From Streptomyces humidus (lineage in GTDB: Bacteria; Actinomycetota; Actinomycetes; Streptomycetales; Streptomycetaceae): a DNA stretch of 64,000 bases. Shown here piece by piece: positions 1 to 8,639 of this stretch. Each line of letters starts with the position of its first letter. The first letter of the stretch is position 1. The translations under genes were made by a program, and so were the position numbers. The stretch is taken from contig NZ_BMTL01000018.1 of NCBI RefSeq assembly GCF_014649655.1, forward strand, positions 1 to 64,000. The letters are read 5' to 3'. The notes beneath the pieces are model-generated. The model searched no databases. It saw only the letters and a list, made by a program, of their open reading frames with translations, and was not told where the DNA came from.

Positions 1-102
1 GCAGACTTCCTGCACACCTACAACCACCATCGCTGCCACACCGCACTCGGCGGCCAGCCACCCATCAGCCGTGTGAACAACCCTGCGGGTCAATACAACT
101 AG
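1..102 (+). pseudogene. 3' end of an IS481-type transposase (cut by window edge)
   Basis: The first 33 codons are open to a TAG at 100-102 and read as the C-terminus of an integrase-core transposase. The segment YNHHRCHTALGGQPPISRVN is the usual end of IS481/IS3-type transposases, covering the region after the last catalytic Glu (YNxxRPHxALGxxxP). The rest of the element lies outside the window, so it cannot be told whether the gene is intact. No terminal inverted repeat could be delimited downstream. Confidence 0.8.
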
Positions 103-261
103 CGCGCAGGGCCTGCACTCGGCCCCCCTGTGGCAGCGACCTCGACGAGCCGCCGCCTGTCCGCACCCCGGGCGTCCGGTCACGCCACCGGGCCCCCGGG
201 CGTCCGTCAGGACGTCCCCCGAGGCCCGGCCCTGCGCGGGTCACGGCTGGAGGCAGGTGCG

Positions 262-699
262 TCAGCCGCTGGTGGTCCAGTTGTGCCACCGGCCGTTGTA
301 GTGGCAGTTCTGGTAGTAGCGGTAGCCCTTCTTGATCACGTAGACGATGATGCAACGGCTCCGTGAGCCGGTGCCGTTGTCCCCCACCATGTCGTCGGCA
401 CGGCCGCGGCCCGGCATCTCCTTCCAGCCCCCGGCGTTCTTCCAGGTGTGCCAGATGTGGCGGTTCGGCGCGATCACGAAGACCTCGTCGGTCCGCCCGT
501 CCCTGTTCCAGTCGATGTAGCCGGCCTTCAGCTTCGTGCCGCACATGTAGTGGCCCCGGTAGCCCCAGGCCTTGACCGGGCACGAGTTCGAGGCCGTGGT
601 GGGCGCGCCGGTGGTGGACGACGCGGCCGGCAGCGCCGTGCCCGCCAGTCCCGTCAGGGCCGCCGTGGCGACGAGGAGCGTCCTGGTGGCGATGTTCAT
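262..699 (-). CDS. Small secreted cysteine-containing protein (function unknown)
   Basis: A 145-residue protein with a signal peptide: MNIATRTLLV, a hydrophobic core and an Ala-rich cleavage region near residue 27. The mature part is basic and aromatic-rich (many Trp and Tyr) with four cysteines (C40, C53, C116, C132), suggesting a small disulfide-stabilised extracellular domain. The segment DWNRDGRTDEVFV resembles an FG-GAP/VCBS-type calcium loop but is a single copy. The ATG at 699 follows GGGGAG. The gene lies 20 bp after the preceding gene of the same strand (720-1067), so the two form one operon and its ribosome site sits next to that stop. I do not recognise the family. Confidence 0.7.
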   Translation of the reverse strand: MNIATRTLLVATAALTGLAGTALPAASSTTGAPTTASNSCPVKAWGYRGHYMCGTKLKAGYIDWNRDGRTDEVFVIAPNRHIWHTWKNAGGWKEMPGRGRADDMVGDNGTGSRSRCIIVYVIKKGYRYYQNCHYNGRWHNWTTSG

Positions 700-719
700 G
701 AGTTCTCTCCCCGTCCCGC

Positions 720-1067
720 TCAGCAGACCACGGTCCGGTCGTACCGGCCGCCGACCGTCTGGAAGAGCCGGCCGGACCCGTTCGGCATGGACCTGCACCC
801 GCTGTCCGACCAGGACTTGACGATCACCTTGACGTGCATGGTCCTGCCGCAGAAGTTGCGGAGGTGGACCCGGACTCCCCCCTCGGGCTTGTTCGTGACG
901 CTGGTGCGCTCGATGCAGGCGGGCGCGGTCCCGGCAGCGGTCACCCGTCCGGCCCTGCCGTCCTGTCCGGTGTCTGCCCGGTCGGCGGCCGTGGCGCCGC
1001 CGACGAGGCCGACGGTGAGGGCGGCCGCCGCAGCCGACGTGGCGAGGGCCGATGTGATCCTGCGCAT
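720..1067 (-). CDS. Small secreted cysteine-containing protein (function unknown)
   Basis: A 115-residue protein with a clear Sec signal (MRRITSALAT, hydrophobic stretch, cleavage near ATAAD at about residue 28). The mature domain of about 85 residues has four cysteines (C51, C73, C91, C115) and alternating hydrophobic/charged strands such as VRVHLRNFCG and MHVKVIVKSW, which suggests a small disulfide-bonded beta-sandwich. The start is supported by AAGGAG seven bases before ATG. It is the promoter-proximal gene of a two-gene operon with 262-699. It is divergent from the XRE regulator gene at 1399, which could control it. The function is not recognised. Confidence 0.7.
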   Translation of the reverse strand: MRRITSALATSAAAAALTVGLVGGATAADRADTGQDGRAGRVTAAGTAPACIERTSVTNKPEGGVRVHLRNFCGRTMHVKVIVKSWSDSGCRSMPNGSGRLFQTVGGRYDRTVVC

Positions 1068-1398
1068 GACTTCTCCTTGTCTGTCGTGACCGGTGAACGG
1101 TGCGAGCGGTGGACCGGGCCGCACCGTCCGGCTCGGCCCCACCGAGATTGCTGGCCAATCTGGAACGGGGCCAGCGGTGTCGGGGCGGTTGGGACACCGT
1201 GGGACGTCCCACGCGTTGACCTGCGAAGACGCGGGACGGGATGCCGGATCGCCGGGACGCCGGACCGCTGTGCGGGGTGGCCGACAAGGTACGGGCGGGG
1301 GATGGGGGCAGTGACCAGGAGCCTGCGCCGGGGTTGACCACGGTCGGAATATGAAGAAGGTGAGGGCTCTTCGGCCCTCACGTCCGACGGAGCGAGCC
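1068..1398. promoter_or_regulatory. Divergent promoter region with two palindromic operator candidates
   Basis: A 331-bp gap between the secreted-protein operon (leftward) and the XRE regulator pair (rightward). It holds a perfect 16-bp palindrome, CGTGGGACGTCCCACG (1198-1213), and an AT-richer dyad AGATTG-N5-CAATCT (1145-1161). Either could be an operator for the adjacent HTH proteins. TTGACC occurs at 1216-1221 and 1334-1339 as possible -35 elements, but no convincing matching -10 was seen. No gene is supported here. Confidence 0.45.
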
Positions 1399-2280
1399 AT
1401 GCCTTGGAAGGAACTGCCGGATTCGCTTGACCGGAGAGTCCGTCAGCTGGTCGTACAGCTGAGGAGAATGAAGGACCGCAGCGGGCTGAGCCTCACCTCG
1501 CTCGCGGCCAGGACGGGATACAGCCGGTCGTCGTGGGAGCGTTGTCTGAACGGAAAGGCGCTGCCCCCACGTCACGCGGTGGAGGAACTGGCACGGATCA
1601 CGGAGACGGAACCGACCCGCTTGCTGGTCCTGCACGAGGTGGCCGAGCAGGCTTGGCAGCAGCGGACCGCGCCGTCGCCGTCGGTCGACGTGAAAAGCGA
1701 GGAGGACGAGCAGCGGCAGGGCACCGCCGGCCCGGCCGTACCGGCGGTGCCGCCCCACGAGGAGCGCGCCTCGGCGCGCAGCGGGCGTCGGCCGGGAGTC
1801 CCCGGGCCCGTCTTCGCCGTCAGCGTCACGGTCGCCGCGGTCGTCGGCCTGGGGGTGGGAGTGCTGGTGAGCGAAAAGCTGCCCGGTGACCGCGACGGCG
1901 GCCGAGCGGGCACCGCGTCCGCCGAGCCGACCGTACAGTCCGGTTCCTCTGCCCGGCCCGCGCCCCTCGCGCACGGCCCGGCGGGCTACGTTTTCGTACC
2001 GGGCAAGTCCTATCCCTGCGCGGTGCACCGGGCCGGTGGCCCCGGCAAGGGCGTCCTGGTCGCGGGCTACAGCACGACCCGCACCGCCGTCCTCGCCGGA
2101 CCCGGCTGGGACGTGGTGGAGGCCCAGTGCCTGCTGAGGCACCACAGGATGGACCCGGGCACCGTCGACGGGGTCTACGGACAGCAGACGATCGCGGCGG
2201 TCGTGCGGCTGCAGAAGAAGGCGGGGCTGCCGGCGGACGGCATCGTCGGCCCCCACACCTGGCGGGTGCTGCGCGAATGA
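1399..2280 (+). CDS. XRE-type HTH regulator, membrane-anchored, with C-terminal peptidoglycan-binding domain
   Basis: A 293-residue protein. Residues 10-70 form an XRE-like helix-turn-helix of a Streptomyces-typical type (SLTSLAARTGYSRSSWERCLNG). A charged linker follows, then one membrane segment near residues 136-158 (VFAVSVTVAAVVGLGVGVLV). The C-terminal 60 residues form a PG_binding_1 domain (VEAQCLLRHHRMDPGTVDGVYG, then TIAAVVRLQKKAGLPADGIVG). The predicted topology puts the DNA-binding part inside and the wall-binding part outside, as in a one-component envelope sensor. ATG 1399 (MPWKELPD) is preferred to ATG 1351 because family members begin here and GGAG precedes it. Its stop overlaps the next ATG (ATGA). 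Confidence 0.85.
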   Translation: MPWKELPDSLDRRVRQLVVQLRRMKDRSGLSLTSLAARTGYSRSSWERCLNGKALPPRHAVEELARITETEPTRLLVLHEVAEQAWQQRTAPSPSVDVKSEEDEQRQGTAGPAVPAVPPHEERASARSGRRPGVPGPVFAVSVTVAAVVGLGVGVLVSEKLPGDRDGGRAGTASAEPTVQSGSSARPAPLAHGPAGYVFVPGKSYPCAVHRAGGPGKGVLVAGYSTTRTAVLAGPGWDVVEAQCLLRHHRMDPGTVDGVYGQQTIAAVVRLQKKAGLPADGIVGPHTWRVLRE

Positions 2281-3095
2281 CCACCCCCGCACCCGAATGC
2301 GCGGCTCTGGCCGAGGAACTCCGCGCGGTACGGGCCCGCACGGGCCTGAGCCTGGCGGCCCTGGCCGAGCGCACCCCGTACAGCAAGTCCTCCTGGGAGC
2401 GCTATCTCAACGGCAAGCTGCCGGCTCCCAGGCAGGCCGTCGAGGCGCTCTGCGCCATGGCGGGTGAGCATCCCGGGCGGCTGCTCGCACTCTGGGAGCT
2501 GGCCGACGCCGAGTGGAGCGGCCGCGCCCGTTCCACCGCCCGGCCGCCGGCCTCCCCGGGGCCGGGCACACCGGACGCCGGGCGGACGGCCGCCCACACC
2601 CGGCGGGTCCTGCGGTGGCGCCTGCCGGCCCTCGGCGCCGGAGCCGCTGCGGCGGCCGTCGCGATGACGGCAGCCCTGTGGCTGCCGAACCACACCTTCG
2701 GCGATCCCGCCACGCCCGTTTCCCCGGCACTGGATCCGGCCCCCGGCTGCCGGGGCAGGGCATGCGACGGCCAGGACCCCGCCCGGATGTTCTGCGGGCT
2801 GCCCGGCCGTGCCGGCGTGCTCGGGCCGCTCCACCGCACCCGCACCGGCGCACAGGTGGAGATCCGGTACAGCACGGTGTGCGCCGCGGCGTGGGGCCGG
2901 GTCTGGCACACGCGGGTCGGGGACGCGGTCGAGGTCTCGGCGCCCGGCGCACCGCCGCGCCGTGTCGTCATCCGGACCACGGCCGACACGAGCGCGTACC
3001 GCTTCACCCCGATGCTCGGCGGAGACCACCGGGCCGGTCTGCGGCTCTGTTTCCTGCCCGCCGACGGCGCGGTCCGCGAGTGCTTCCGCCCATGA
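2277..3095 (+). CDS. XRE-type HTH regulator with TM segment and DUF2690 domain
   Basis: A 272-residue protein whose ATG overlaps the previous stop (ATGA), so the two are translationally coupled. Residues 5-65 are an HTH paralogous to the upstream gene (SLAALAERTPYSKSSWERYLNG). One TM segment follows (about residues 115-140). The extracytoplasmic part matches DUF2690: GCRGRACDGQDP, then an RYSTVCAAAWGRV core and a C-terminal LRLCF. The pair looks like duplicated membrane-bound regulators with different outer sensor domains. The ligand is unknown. The adjacent small secreted proteins are plausible targets (inference). Confidence 0.85.
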   Translation: MTTPAPECAALAEELRAVRARTGLSLAALAERTPYSKSSWERYLNGKLPAPRQAVEALCAMAGEHPGRLLALWELADAEWSGRARSTARPPASPGPGTPDAGRTAAHTRRVLRWRLPALGAGAAAAAVAMTAALWLPNHTFGDPATPVSPALDPAPGCRGRACDGQDPARMFCGLPGRAGVLGPLHRTRTGAQVEIRYSTVCAAAWGRVWHTRVGDAVEVSAPGAPPRRVVIRTTADTSAYRFTPMLGGDHRAGLRLCFLPADGAVRECFRP

Positions 3096-3123
3096 CGCCC
3101 ACGTGGAATGACGCCCACGTGGA
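3092..3123 (+). repeat. Two tandem 16-bp repeats overlapping a stop codon
   Basis: ATGACGCCCACGTGGA occurs twice back to back (3092-3107 and 3108-3123). The first copy contains the TGA of the DUF2690 gene. Each unit carries the palindrome CCACGTGG with a CACGTG core. No function is evident. Confidence 0.7.
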
Positions 3124-3309
3124 AGGAAGGAGCAGCGGCCGGAGGATCCACGCACGCCGGGCGCGCCAGGCACGTCAGGCGCGCCAGAAGAAGTCGAGCA
3201 CTCTCAGCCGCCACCCGCATGGACGTCCTCGCGCCCGTGGACCGTCGAGAACACGCCCCAGCCGCAGACTTCACGGCCTTGGCGCCGGCCGGCGCCGCGG
3301 CGGTTCCGG

Positions 3310-4179
3310 TCAGCGGTCCCAGAAGTCGGCGAGCGCGTGGGCCGTCGGCAGCGGCTTGTCCAGGTTCGGCGAGTGTTCGGCGCCCGGCACGACCGTCCGG
3401 TGCGCGCGCAGGTCCTCGGCCATGGCGTCCAGGAGCGGCACCGGCCAGGTGTCGTCCCGCGCTCCCGACAGCACGTGCAGGGGCAGCGGCACCGTCGCCA
3501 GTTCTCCGACGCGGTCCGGTTCGACGCACAACTGGCGTCCCGTGGTGAGGAGTTGGGCCGGCTTGTGATTCAGCCAGCGCAACCGCATCTGTTCCAGCTT
3601 GCCGAAGCCGCGGGCCGGACCGCCGACCTCCTCGGGCGGTCCCATCGCCAGGATCGCCGCCCACACCTGCGACATGGACATCACCGCGAGCGCGTCGTGC
3701 AGCAGCTTCACCCGCTGCTTCTGGGACTCCGAGATCTCGCCGGGGCCCGAGGAGAGAAGCGTGAAGGAGACGAACGGGGAGTGGTCCAGCAGAACGGCGG
3801 CTCGGGCGATCTGGCCGCCCAGGGAGTGCCCGACCAGATGCACGGGAGCGTCGAGGGCGGCCGCCTGTGCGAGCACGTCCTTGGCCAACTCCTCCTGGGC
3901 GTAGGGCGATTCGTCCTCCGCCGGTCCGTCGGACTCGTTCTGGCCGCGCCCGTCCACGGCGATGCTCCGGTAGCCGCGGGCCGCGAGCGGCTCGTGCAGC
4001 CGGTGGAAGTCCTCCTTGCTCCCGGTGAAGCCGGGCAGCAGCAGCGCGACGCCGCGCTGCTCGACGCCGGCGGCCACGGGCGCGTCGACGACGGCGAACT
4101 CACCGCGCTCGGTCCGCAGCGCACGGGAACGCGCGCCGGGAGGGGGCGGGAAGGGGGTGGCGATGCTCGGCCTGGTCAC
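3310..4179 (-). CDS. Alpha/beta-hydrolase
   Basis: A 289-residue cytoplasmic alpha/beta-hydrolase with an oxyanion region (LLLPGFTGSKEDF), a nucleophile elbow GHSLGG, an acid near SGARDDTWP and a catalytic His in PGAEHSPNL. No signal peptide is seen. The substrate cannot be inferred; the fold suits an esterase or a C-C hydrolase. The start is GTG at 4179 (MTRPSIATPF). The gene lies 148 bp after the RNA helicase stop on the same strand, separated from it by a hairpin terminator. Confidence 0.85.
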   Translation of the reverse strand: MTRPSIATPFPPPPGARSRALRTERGEFAVVDAPVAAGVEQRGVALLLPGFTGSKEDFHRLHEPLAARGYRSIAVDGRGQNESDGPAEDESPYAQEELAKDVLAQAAALDAPVHLVGHSLGGQIARAAVLLDHSPFVSFTLLSSGPGEISESQKQRVKLLHDALAVMSMSQVWAAILAMGPPEEVGGPARGFGKLEQMRLRWLNHKPAQLLTTGRQLCVEPDRVGELATVPLPLHVLSGARDDTWPVPLLDAMAEDLRAHRTVVPGAEHSPNLDKPLPTAHALADFWDR

Positions 4180-4274
4180 GTGCCGAGGCTACCGGCAGGG
4201 CTCGCGACGCGCCCCCGCCGGGACCCTCCCCGAAGAATCGCCGACGGCCGGGAACGCCGACGGCCGGGAACGCC

Positions 4275-4311
4275 GACGGCCCGGCCCCTCACGAGGAGGG
4301 ACCGGGCCGTC
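4275..4311 (-). terminator. Intrinsic-type hairpin after the RNA helicase gene
   Basis: GACGGCCCGG pairs with CCGGGCCGTC, then one C/A mismatch, then CCCTC/GAGGG around a 5-nt loop. It lies 17 bases past the helicase stop. No clear U-tract follows, as is common in Streptomyces. Confidence 0.7.
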
Positions 4312-4327
4312 GGGCCGTGCTGTCCGC

Positions 4328-7261
4328 TCAGCCGTCCGCGGGTTCCGCGGCGGCCGTCACCTTGCGGGCGCGGCGCACCCGGGGCTTCGCCTCGGTCGCT
4401 GCTTCGGCCTCGGCGGGGGCCGGGGCGGTGGCGGCGGTCTTGCGGGTGCGGCGCGGCTTGGCGGGCTCCGCCTCCTGGGTGGCCTGGGCCGGGATCTCGG
4501 CCGCGGTGGCCGTCGTCTCGGGCTGGGCCGTCTTGCGCGTGGTGCGGCGGCGCGGCTTGGCCTCGGCCGCTTCGGCCGTGTCGACCACGCTCTCCGCGGC
4601 GGCCGCCGTCTTGCGGGTGCGGCGCGGCTTGGCCACGACGCCCTCGGCGGCCGGCTCGGCCTGCGCCTCCGTCGCCTTGACGGCCGCGGCGGCGGTCTTG
4701 CGGGTACGGCGCGGCTTGGCCTCCGTGCCCTCGGCCGTGTCGACCGCGGCCACGGCCGGAGCCGCCGCTGCCTTACGGGTGCGGCGCGGCGCGGCCTCGG
4801 CCTCGACGGCCTCCGCAGCCTGTGCGGTGACCGCCGCCGTCGCTGCCGTCTTGCGGGTGCGGCGCGGCTTGGCCTCGACGGCCTCGGCCGTGTCCACGGC
4901 GGCCTCCGCCGGGGCGGCGGTCTTGCGGGTGGTGCGGCGGCGCGGCTTGGCCTCCGTGCCCTCCGCCGTGTCGACGACGACCTCGGCCGCTGCTGCGGCC
5001 TCGGCGGGGGCCGGGGCGGTGGCGGCGGTCTTGCGGGTGCGGCGCGGCTTGGCGGGCTCCGCTTCCGGGGTGGCCTGGGCCGGGATCTCGGCCGCGGTGG
5101 CCGCAGTCTCGGTCTGGGCCGCCTGGGGCTGGGCCGCCTGGGGCTGGGCCGCTTCGGGCTGGGCCGTCTTGCGGGTGGTGCGGCGGCGCGGCTTGGCCTC
5201 CGTGCCCTCCGCCGTGTCGACGGCGGTCGCGGCGGCGACCGCAGACTCGGCCTCGACCGGAACCGTCGGCGCAGCCGTCTTCCGCGTGCGGCGCGGCCTG
5301 GCCTCGGCTGCCGGAGCCTCGACCTCGACCGCGGTCACGGCCTCCACCGGAGCCGTCGCCTTGCGGGTGCGGCGGCGCGGCTTGGCCGGCGCGCTCTCCG
5401 CGGCCTCGGCCGGTTCGACGACGGCCTCGGCCGCGGGGGCCTCGGCGACCGGCAGCTCGGTCACGGTGGCGACCGCGGCCTCGGCGGCCTTGCGGGTGCG
5501 GCGGCGGCGCGGCTGCGCCGAAGCGTCCGTCGTGTCCTCCGCGGGAGCGCCCGCGGTGTCCGGCGCCGGGCGCTGCGCCGTCGCCACGGCGGCCTCGGCG
5601 ACAGCGTCGGCGGTGCCCGTCACGGTCGTCGCGGTCGCGGCGGCGATCTCCGGCGCGGGGCCGTTGCGGGTGCGGCGGCGGCGACGCGGGGTGCGCGGGG
5701 CGGCCGTCTCCTCCGCCACGGGGGCCTGCTCGGCCACGGGGGTCTGCTCTGCCGCGACGGTCCCGGTGGGAGCGGACGTCACGTCGAGCGGAGAGCCGTT
5801 GCGGGTACGGCGGCGGCGACGCGGCGTGCGCGCCGACCGCTCGCGCTCGTCGGGCCGGTCTGTGGCCCGGTCTGCCGACCGCTCGCCGGAACGCGACTCG
5901 CTCCGGCCGCCCCGGTCGCCACGACCGCCGCGATCGCGGCCGTTCCGGTCGTTGCGACCGCGTGCGTTGCGGCCGCCCGGCTCGCCCAGGTCCTCGAGCT
6001 CCTCGGCGTCGAGCCCGGCACGGGTGCGCTCCGCGCGCGGCAGGATGCCCTTGGTGCCGGCCGGGATGCCGAGTTCCTCGTAGAAGTGCGGGGAAGTGGA
6101 GTACGTCTCCGGCGGGTCGCTGAAGTCGAGCTCCAGCGCCTTGTTGATGAGCTGCCAGCGCGGGATGTCGTCCCAGTCGACGAGCGTGACCGCGATGCCC
6201 TTGGCGCCCGCGCGGCCGGTGCGGCCGATGCGGTGCAGGTACGTCTTCTCGTCCTCGGGGGACTGGTAGTTGATGACGTGCGTGACGCCCTCGACGTCGA
6301 TGCCGCGGGCGGCGACGTCGGTGCAGACGAGGACGTCGACCTTGCCGTTGCGGAAGGCCCGCAGGGCCTGCTCGCGGGCGCCCTGGCCGAGGTCGCCGTG
6401 GACCGCGCCGGAGGCGAAGCCGCGCTGCTGGAGCTGGTCGGCGAGGTCGGCCGCCGTGCGCTTGGTACGGCAGAACACCATGACCAGGCCGCGGCCCTCG
6501 GCCTGAAGGATGCGCGCGACCATCTCGGGCTTGTCCATGTTGTGCGCGCGGTACACGTGCTGCTTGGTGTTCGCCACGGTCCGGCCCGCGTCGTCGGGCG
6601 ACGTGGCGTTGATGTGCGTGGGCTGCGACATGTAGCGGCGGGCGAGACCGATGACCGCACCCGGCATGGTCGCCGAGAACAGCATGGTCTGGCGCTTCGC
6701 CGGAAGCATGTTGATGATCTTCTCGACGTCGGGCAGGAAGCCCAGGTCGAGCATCTCGTCGGCCTCGTCCAGCACCAGCGACCTGATGTGCTTGAGATCG
6801 AGCTTGCGCTGGCCCGCGAGGTCCAGCAGCCGGCCCGGGGTGCCGACGACGACGTCGACGCCCTTCTTCAGGGCCTCGACCTGCGGCTCGTAGGCGCGGC
6901 CGCCGTAGATGGCCAGGACACGCACGTTGCGGACCTTGCCGGCGGTCAGCAGGTCGTTGGTGACCTGCGTGCACAGCTCGCGCGTGGGGACGACGACGAG
7001 CGCCTGCGGGGCCTCGGTGAGAGCCTCGGGCGCGGCGCGGCCGGCCTCGACGTCGGCGGGGACCGTCACGCGCTCGAGGAGCGGGAGGCCGAAGCCCAGC
7101 GTCTTGCCGGTGCCGGTCTTGGCCTGTCCGATGACGTCAGAGCCCGACAGGGCCACGGGGAGCGTCATCTCCTGGATGGGGAAGGCTGTGGTGATGCCGA
7201 CGGCCTCCAGGGCCTCGGCGGTCTCGGAAAGGATTCCGAGCTCTCGGAACGTCGTAGTCAG
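4328..7261 (-). CDS. DEAD-box ATP-dependent RNA helicase with very long repetitive basic tail
   Basis: A 977-residue protein, counted from a CTG codon at 7261 (MTTTFRELGILSETAEAL). The ATG at 7168 would remove the Q motif (FPIQ), and no ATG or GTG lies in frame above it; GAGG sits about 8 bases before the CTG. Motifs are in order: AKTGTGKT (47-54), PTREL, DEAD (165-168), SAT (196-198), ARGID and HRIGRTGR (343-350). The RecA core ends near residue 430. The remaining roughly 540 residues are Ala/Glu/Thr-rich with about 15 copies of K/QPRR(R)T(T)RK-type boxes, disordered and basic, presumably for RNA or ribosome binding. DNA repeats of about 110 bp recur inside it. The likely role is cold or growth-linked RNA remodelling. 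Confidence 0.93.
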   Translation of the reverse strand: MTTTFRELGILSETAEALEAVGITTAFPIQEMTLPVALSGSDVIGQAKTGTGKTLGFGLPLLERVTVPADVEAGRAAPEALTEAPQALVVVPTRELCTQVTNDLLTAGKVRNVRVLAIYGGRAYEPQVEALKKGVDVVVGTPGRLLDLAGQRKLDLKHIRSLVLDEADEMLDLGFLPDVEKIINMLPAKRQTMLFSATMPGAVIGLARRYMSQPTHINATSPDDAGRTVANTKQHVYRAHNMDKPEMVARILQAEGRGLVMVFCRTKRTAADLADQLQQRGFASGAVHGDLGQGAREQALRAFRNGKVDVLVCTDVAARGIDVEGVTHVINYQSPEDEKTYLHRIGRTGRAGAKGIAVTLVDWDDIPRWQLINKALELDFSDPPETYSTSPHFYEELGIPAGTKGILPRAERTRAGLDAEELEDLGEPGGRNARGRNDRNGRDRGGRGDRGGRSESRSGERSADRATDRPDERERSARTPRRRRRTRNGSPLDVTSAPTGTVAAEQTPVAEQAPVAEETAAPRTPRRRRRTRNGPAPEIAAATATTVTGTADAVAEAAVATAQRPAPDTAGAPAEDTTDASAQPRRRRTRKAAEAAVATVTELPVAEAPAAEAVVEPAEAAESAPAKPRRRTRKATAPVEAVTAVEVEAPAAEARPRRTRKTAAPTVPVEAESAVAAATAVDTAEGTEAKPRRRTTRKTAQPEAAQPQAAQPQAAQTETAATAAEIPAQATPEAEPAKPRRTRKTAATAPAPAEAAAAAEVVVDTAEGTEAKPRRRTTRKTAAPAEAAVDTAEAVEAKPRRTRKTAATAAVTAQAAEAVEAEAAPRRTRKAAAAPAVAAVDTAEGTEAKPRRTRKTAAAAVKATEAQAEPAAEGVVAKPRRTRKTAAAAESVVDTAEAAEAKPRRRTTRKTAQPETTATAAEIPAQATQEAEPAKPRRTRKTAATAPAPAEAEAATEAKPRVRRARKVTAAAEPADG

Positions 7262-7689
7262 GGTGCTGCCTCTTCTGTGTGCGCGGTGCGAGGCGAGCGC
7301 GGGGGTCTTTGACGGACCGTGCCGGGGACGTCGGCGGCCTTACGGGCGAGCCGTGAAGGGCAAGCCGTTCGGCACGGGACCACTGCCGACGCTCGAGCGC
7401 TCGTACCGCTGGAGGGTGTCCCTCTGGCCGGCGTACGCAATGTGCCGTACGAGCCATGAGGGCTGTCGGGTCGGAGCCGATCGGGCCACCGACCGGGCAT
7501 CCTCATACGTGCGGCCCGTCGAATATTCGGCAGGCGCATTACCACCATACCCCGGAATCGCGCACATGCGATGGCCGATTCGGTCACGTTGTGGTTGTCA
7601 CAGTGCCGGGACCGGTCCCGTACGTCTTCGGTGTCACACTGACTGACCAGGGACTTCCACCGCGCGGGGAGCGGGCTATTGTGCGCTTC
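7262..7689. promoter_or_regulatory. Divergent intergenic region, helicase / ferritin-like gene
   Basis: A 428-bp gap with a locally AT-richer stretch (about 7500-7660). It holds two perfect palindromes: CGAATATTCG (7520-7529) and CGGGACCGGTCCCG (7607-7620). TTGTCA at 7595-7600 is a possible -35 for the rightward gene, with a poor -10. The region must also carry the leftward helicase promoter. No ORF here looks real. Confidence 0.4.
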
Positions 7690-8424
7690 ATGACGACCTC
7701 TGACAAGCCCGAGCCCACCGCCGCCGCAACCGGGATCGCCGCCCAGGACTGGGCGACGGCCGCCGCCGACCCGCAGTACCGGGCCGCCGTCGTGGACTTG
7801 CTGGGTGCGCTGGCGTACGGCGAGCTGGCGGCGTTCGAGCGGCTCGCGGAGGACGCCAAACTGGCGCCCACGCTGGACGACAAGGCGGAGCTGGCGAAGA
7901 TGGCGTCGGCCGAGTTCCATCACTTCGAGCGGCTGCGCGACCGGCTCACGGAGATCGGTGCGGAGCCGACGCCGGCGATGGAGCCGTTCGTCGCCGCGCT
8001 GGACGGCTTCCACAAGCAGACGGCCCCGTCGGACTGGCTGGAGGGCCTGGTCAAGGCGTACGTCGGCGACTCGATCGCCAGCGACTTCTACCGGGAGGTC
8101 GCGGCGCGGCTGGACAGCGACACGCGCGGCCTGGTGCTGGCGGTGCTCGACGACACCGGACACGCCGGCTTCGCCGTGGACCGGGTGAGGGCGGCGATCG
8201 ACGCGGAACCGCGCGTGGGCGGGCGTCTCGCGCTGTGGGCGCGGCGGCTGATGGGCGAGGCCCTGTCGCAGTCCCAGCGGGTGGTCGCGGACCGTGACGC
8301 GCTGTCGACGATGCTGGTGGGCGGCGTGGCGGACGGCTTCGACCTCGCCGAGGTGGGCCGGATGTTCTCCCGGATCACCGAGGCGCACACCAAGCGGATG
8401 GCGGCACTGGGGCTGGCCGCCTAG
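7690..8424 (+). CDS. Ferritin-like (MiaE-like) fold protein
   Basis: A 244-residue, mostly helical protein. Segments such as YGELAAFERL, ASAEFHHFERL and DSIASDFYREV carry the paired Glu/His positions of a ferritin-like four-helix bundle of the MiaE_2 type, found widely in actinobacteria. It is cytoplasmic; a di-iron site is probable but enzymatic activity is unknown. The ATG at 7690 (MTTSDKPEP) is chosen on family convention. A GTG nine bases upstream at 7681 is better spaced from GGGGAG (7666-7671) and could be the true start, adding three residues. Confidence 0.85.
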   Translation: MTTSDKPEPTAAATGIAAQDWATAAADPQYRAAVVDLLGALAYGELAAFERLAEDAKLAPTLDDKAELAKMASAEFHHFERLRDRLTEIGAEPTPAMEPFVAALDGFHKQTAPSDWLEGLVKAYVGDSIASDFYREVAARLDSDTRGLVLAVLDDTGHAGFAVDRVRAAIDAEPRVGGRLALWARRLMGEALSQSQRVVADRDALSTMLVGGVADGFDLAEVGRMFSRITEAHTKRMAALGLAA

Positions 8425-8639
8425 GAAGGGGCTCGCCGGGCGTCGGCGCACTGTCGGGGGCGCGCACGCGGTCCGGAGCGGCGGCGGTGCGCCCCCGGAG
8501 CCGTGTGCTCGCTCCAGCGCGCCGCACTCACGGAGCAGCGTGGCGCGCGCGGTTCACGGAGCGGCGTGGCGCGGGGTGCGATCGGGGGACGGGGGCGTGT
8601 TCGAGGGCCGGGTGCCGTGCTCAGGGACCGGAGCCGCGG

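Noticed and set aside
4016..7312. 1098-residue open frame antisense to the RNA helicase
   Set aside because: It is Gly/Ala/Arg-rich, mirrors the helicase gene codon for codon and has no ribosome site or domain. The opposite strand carries all DEAD-box motifs.
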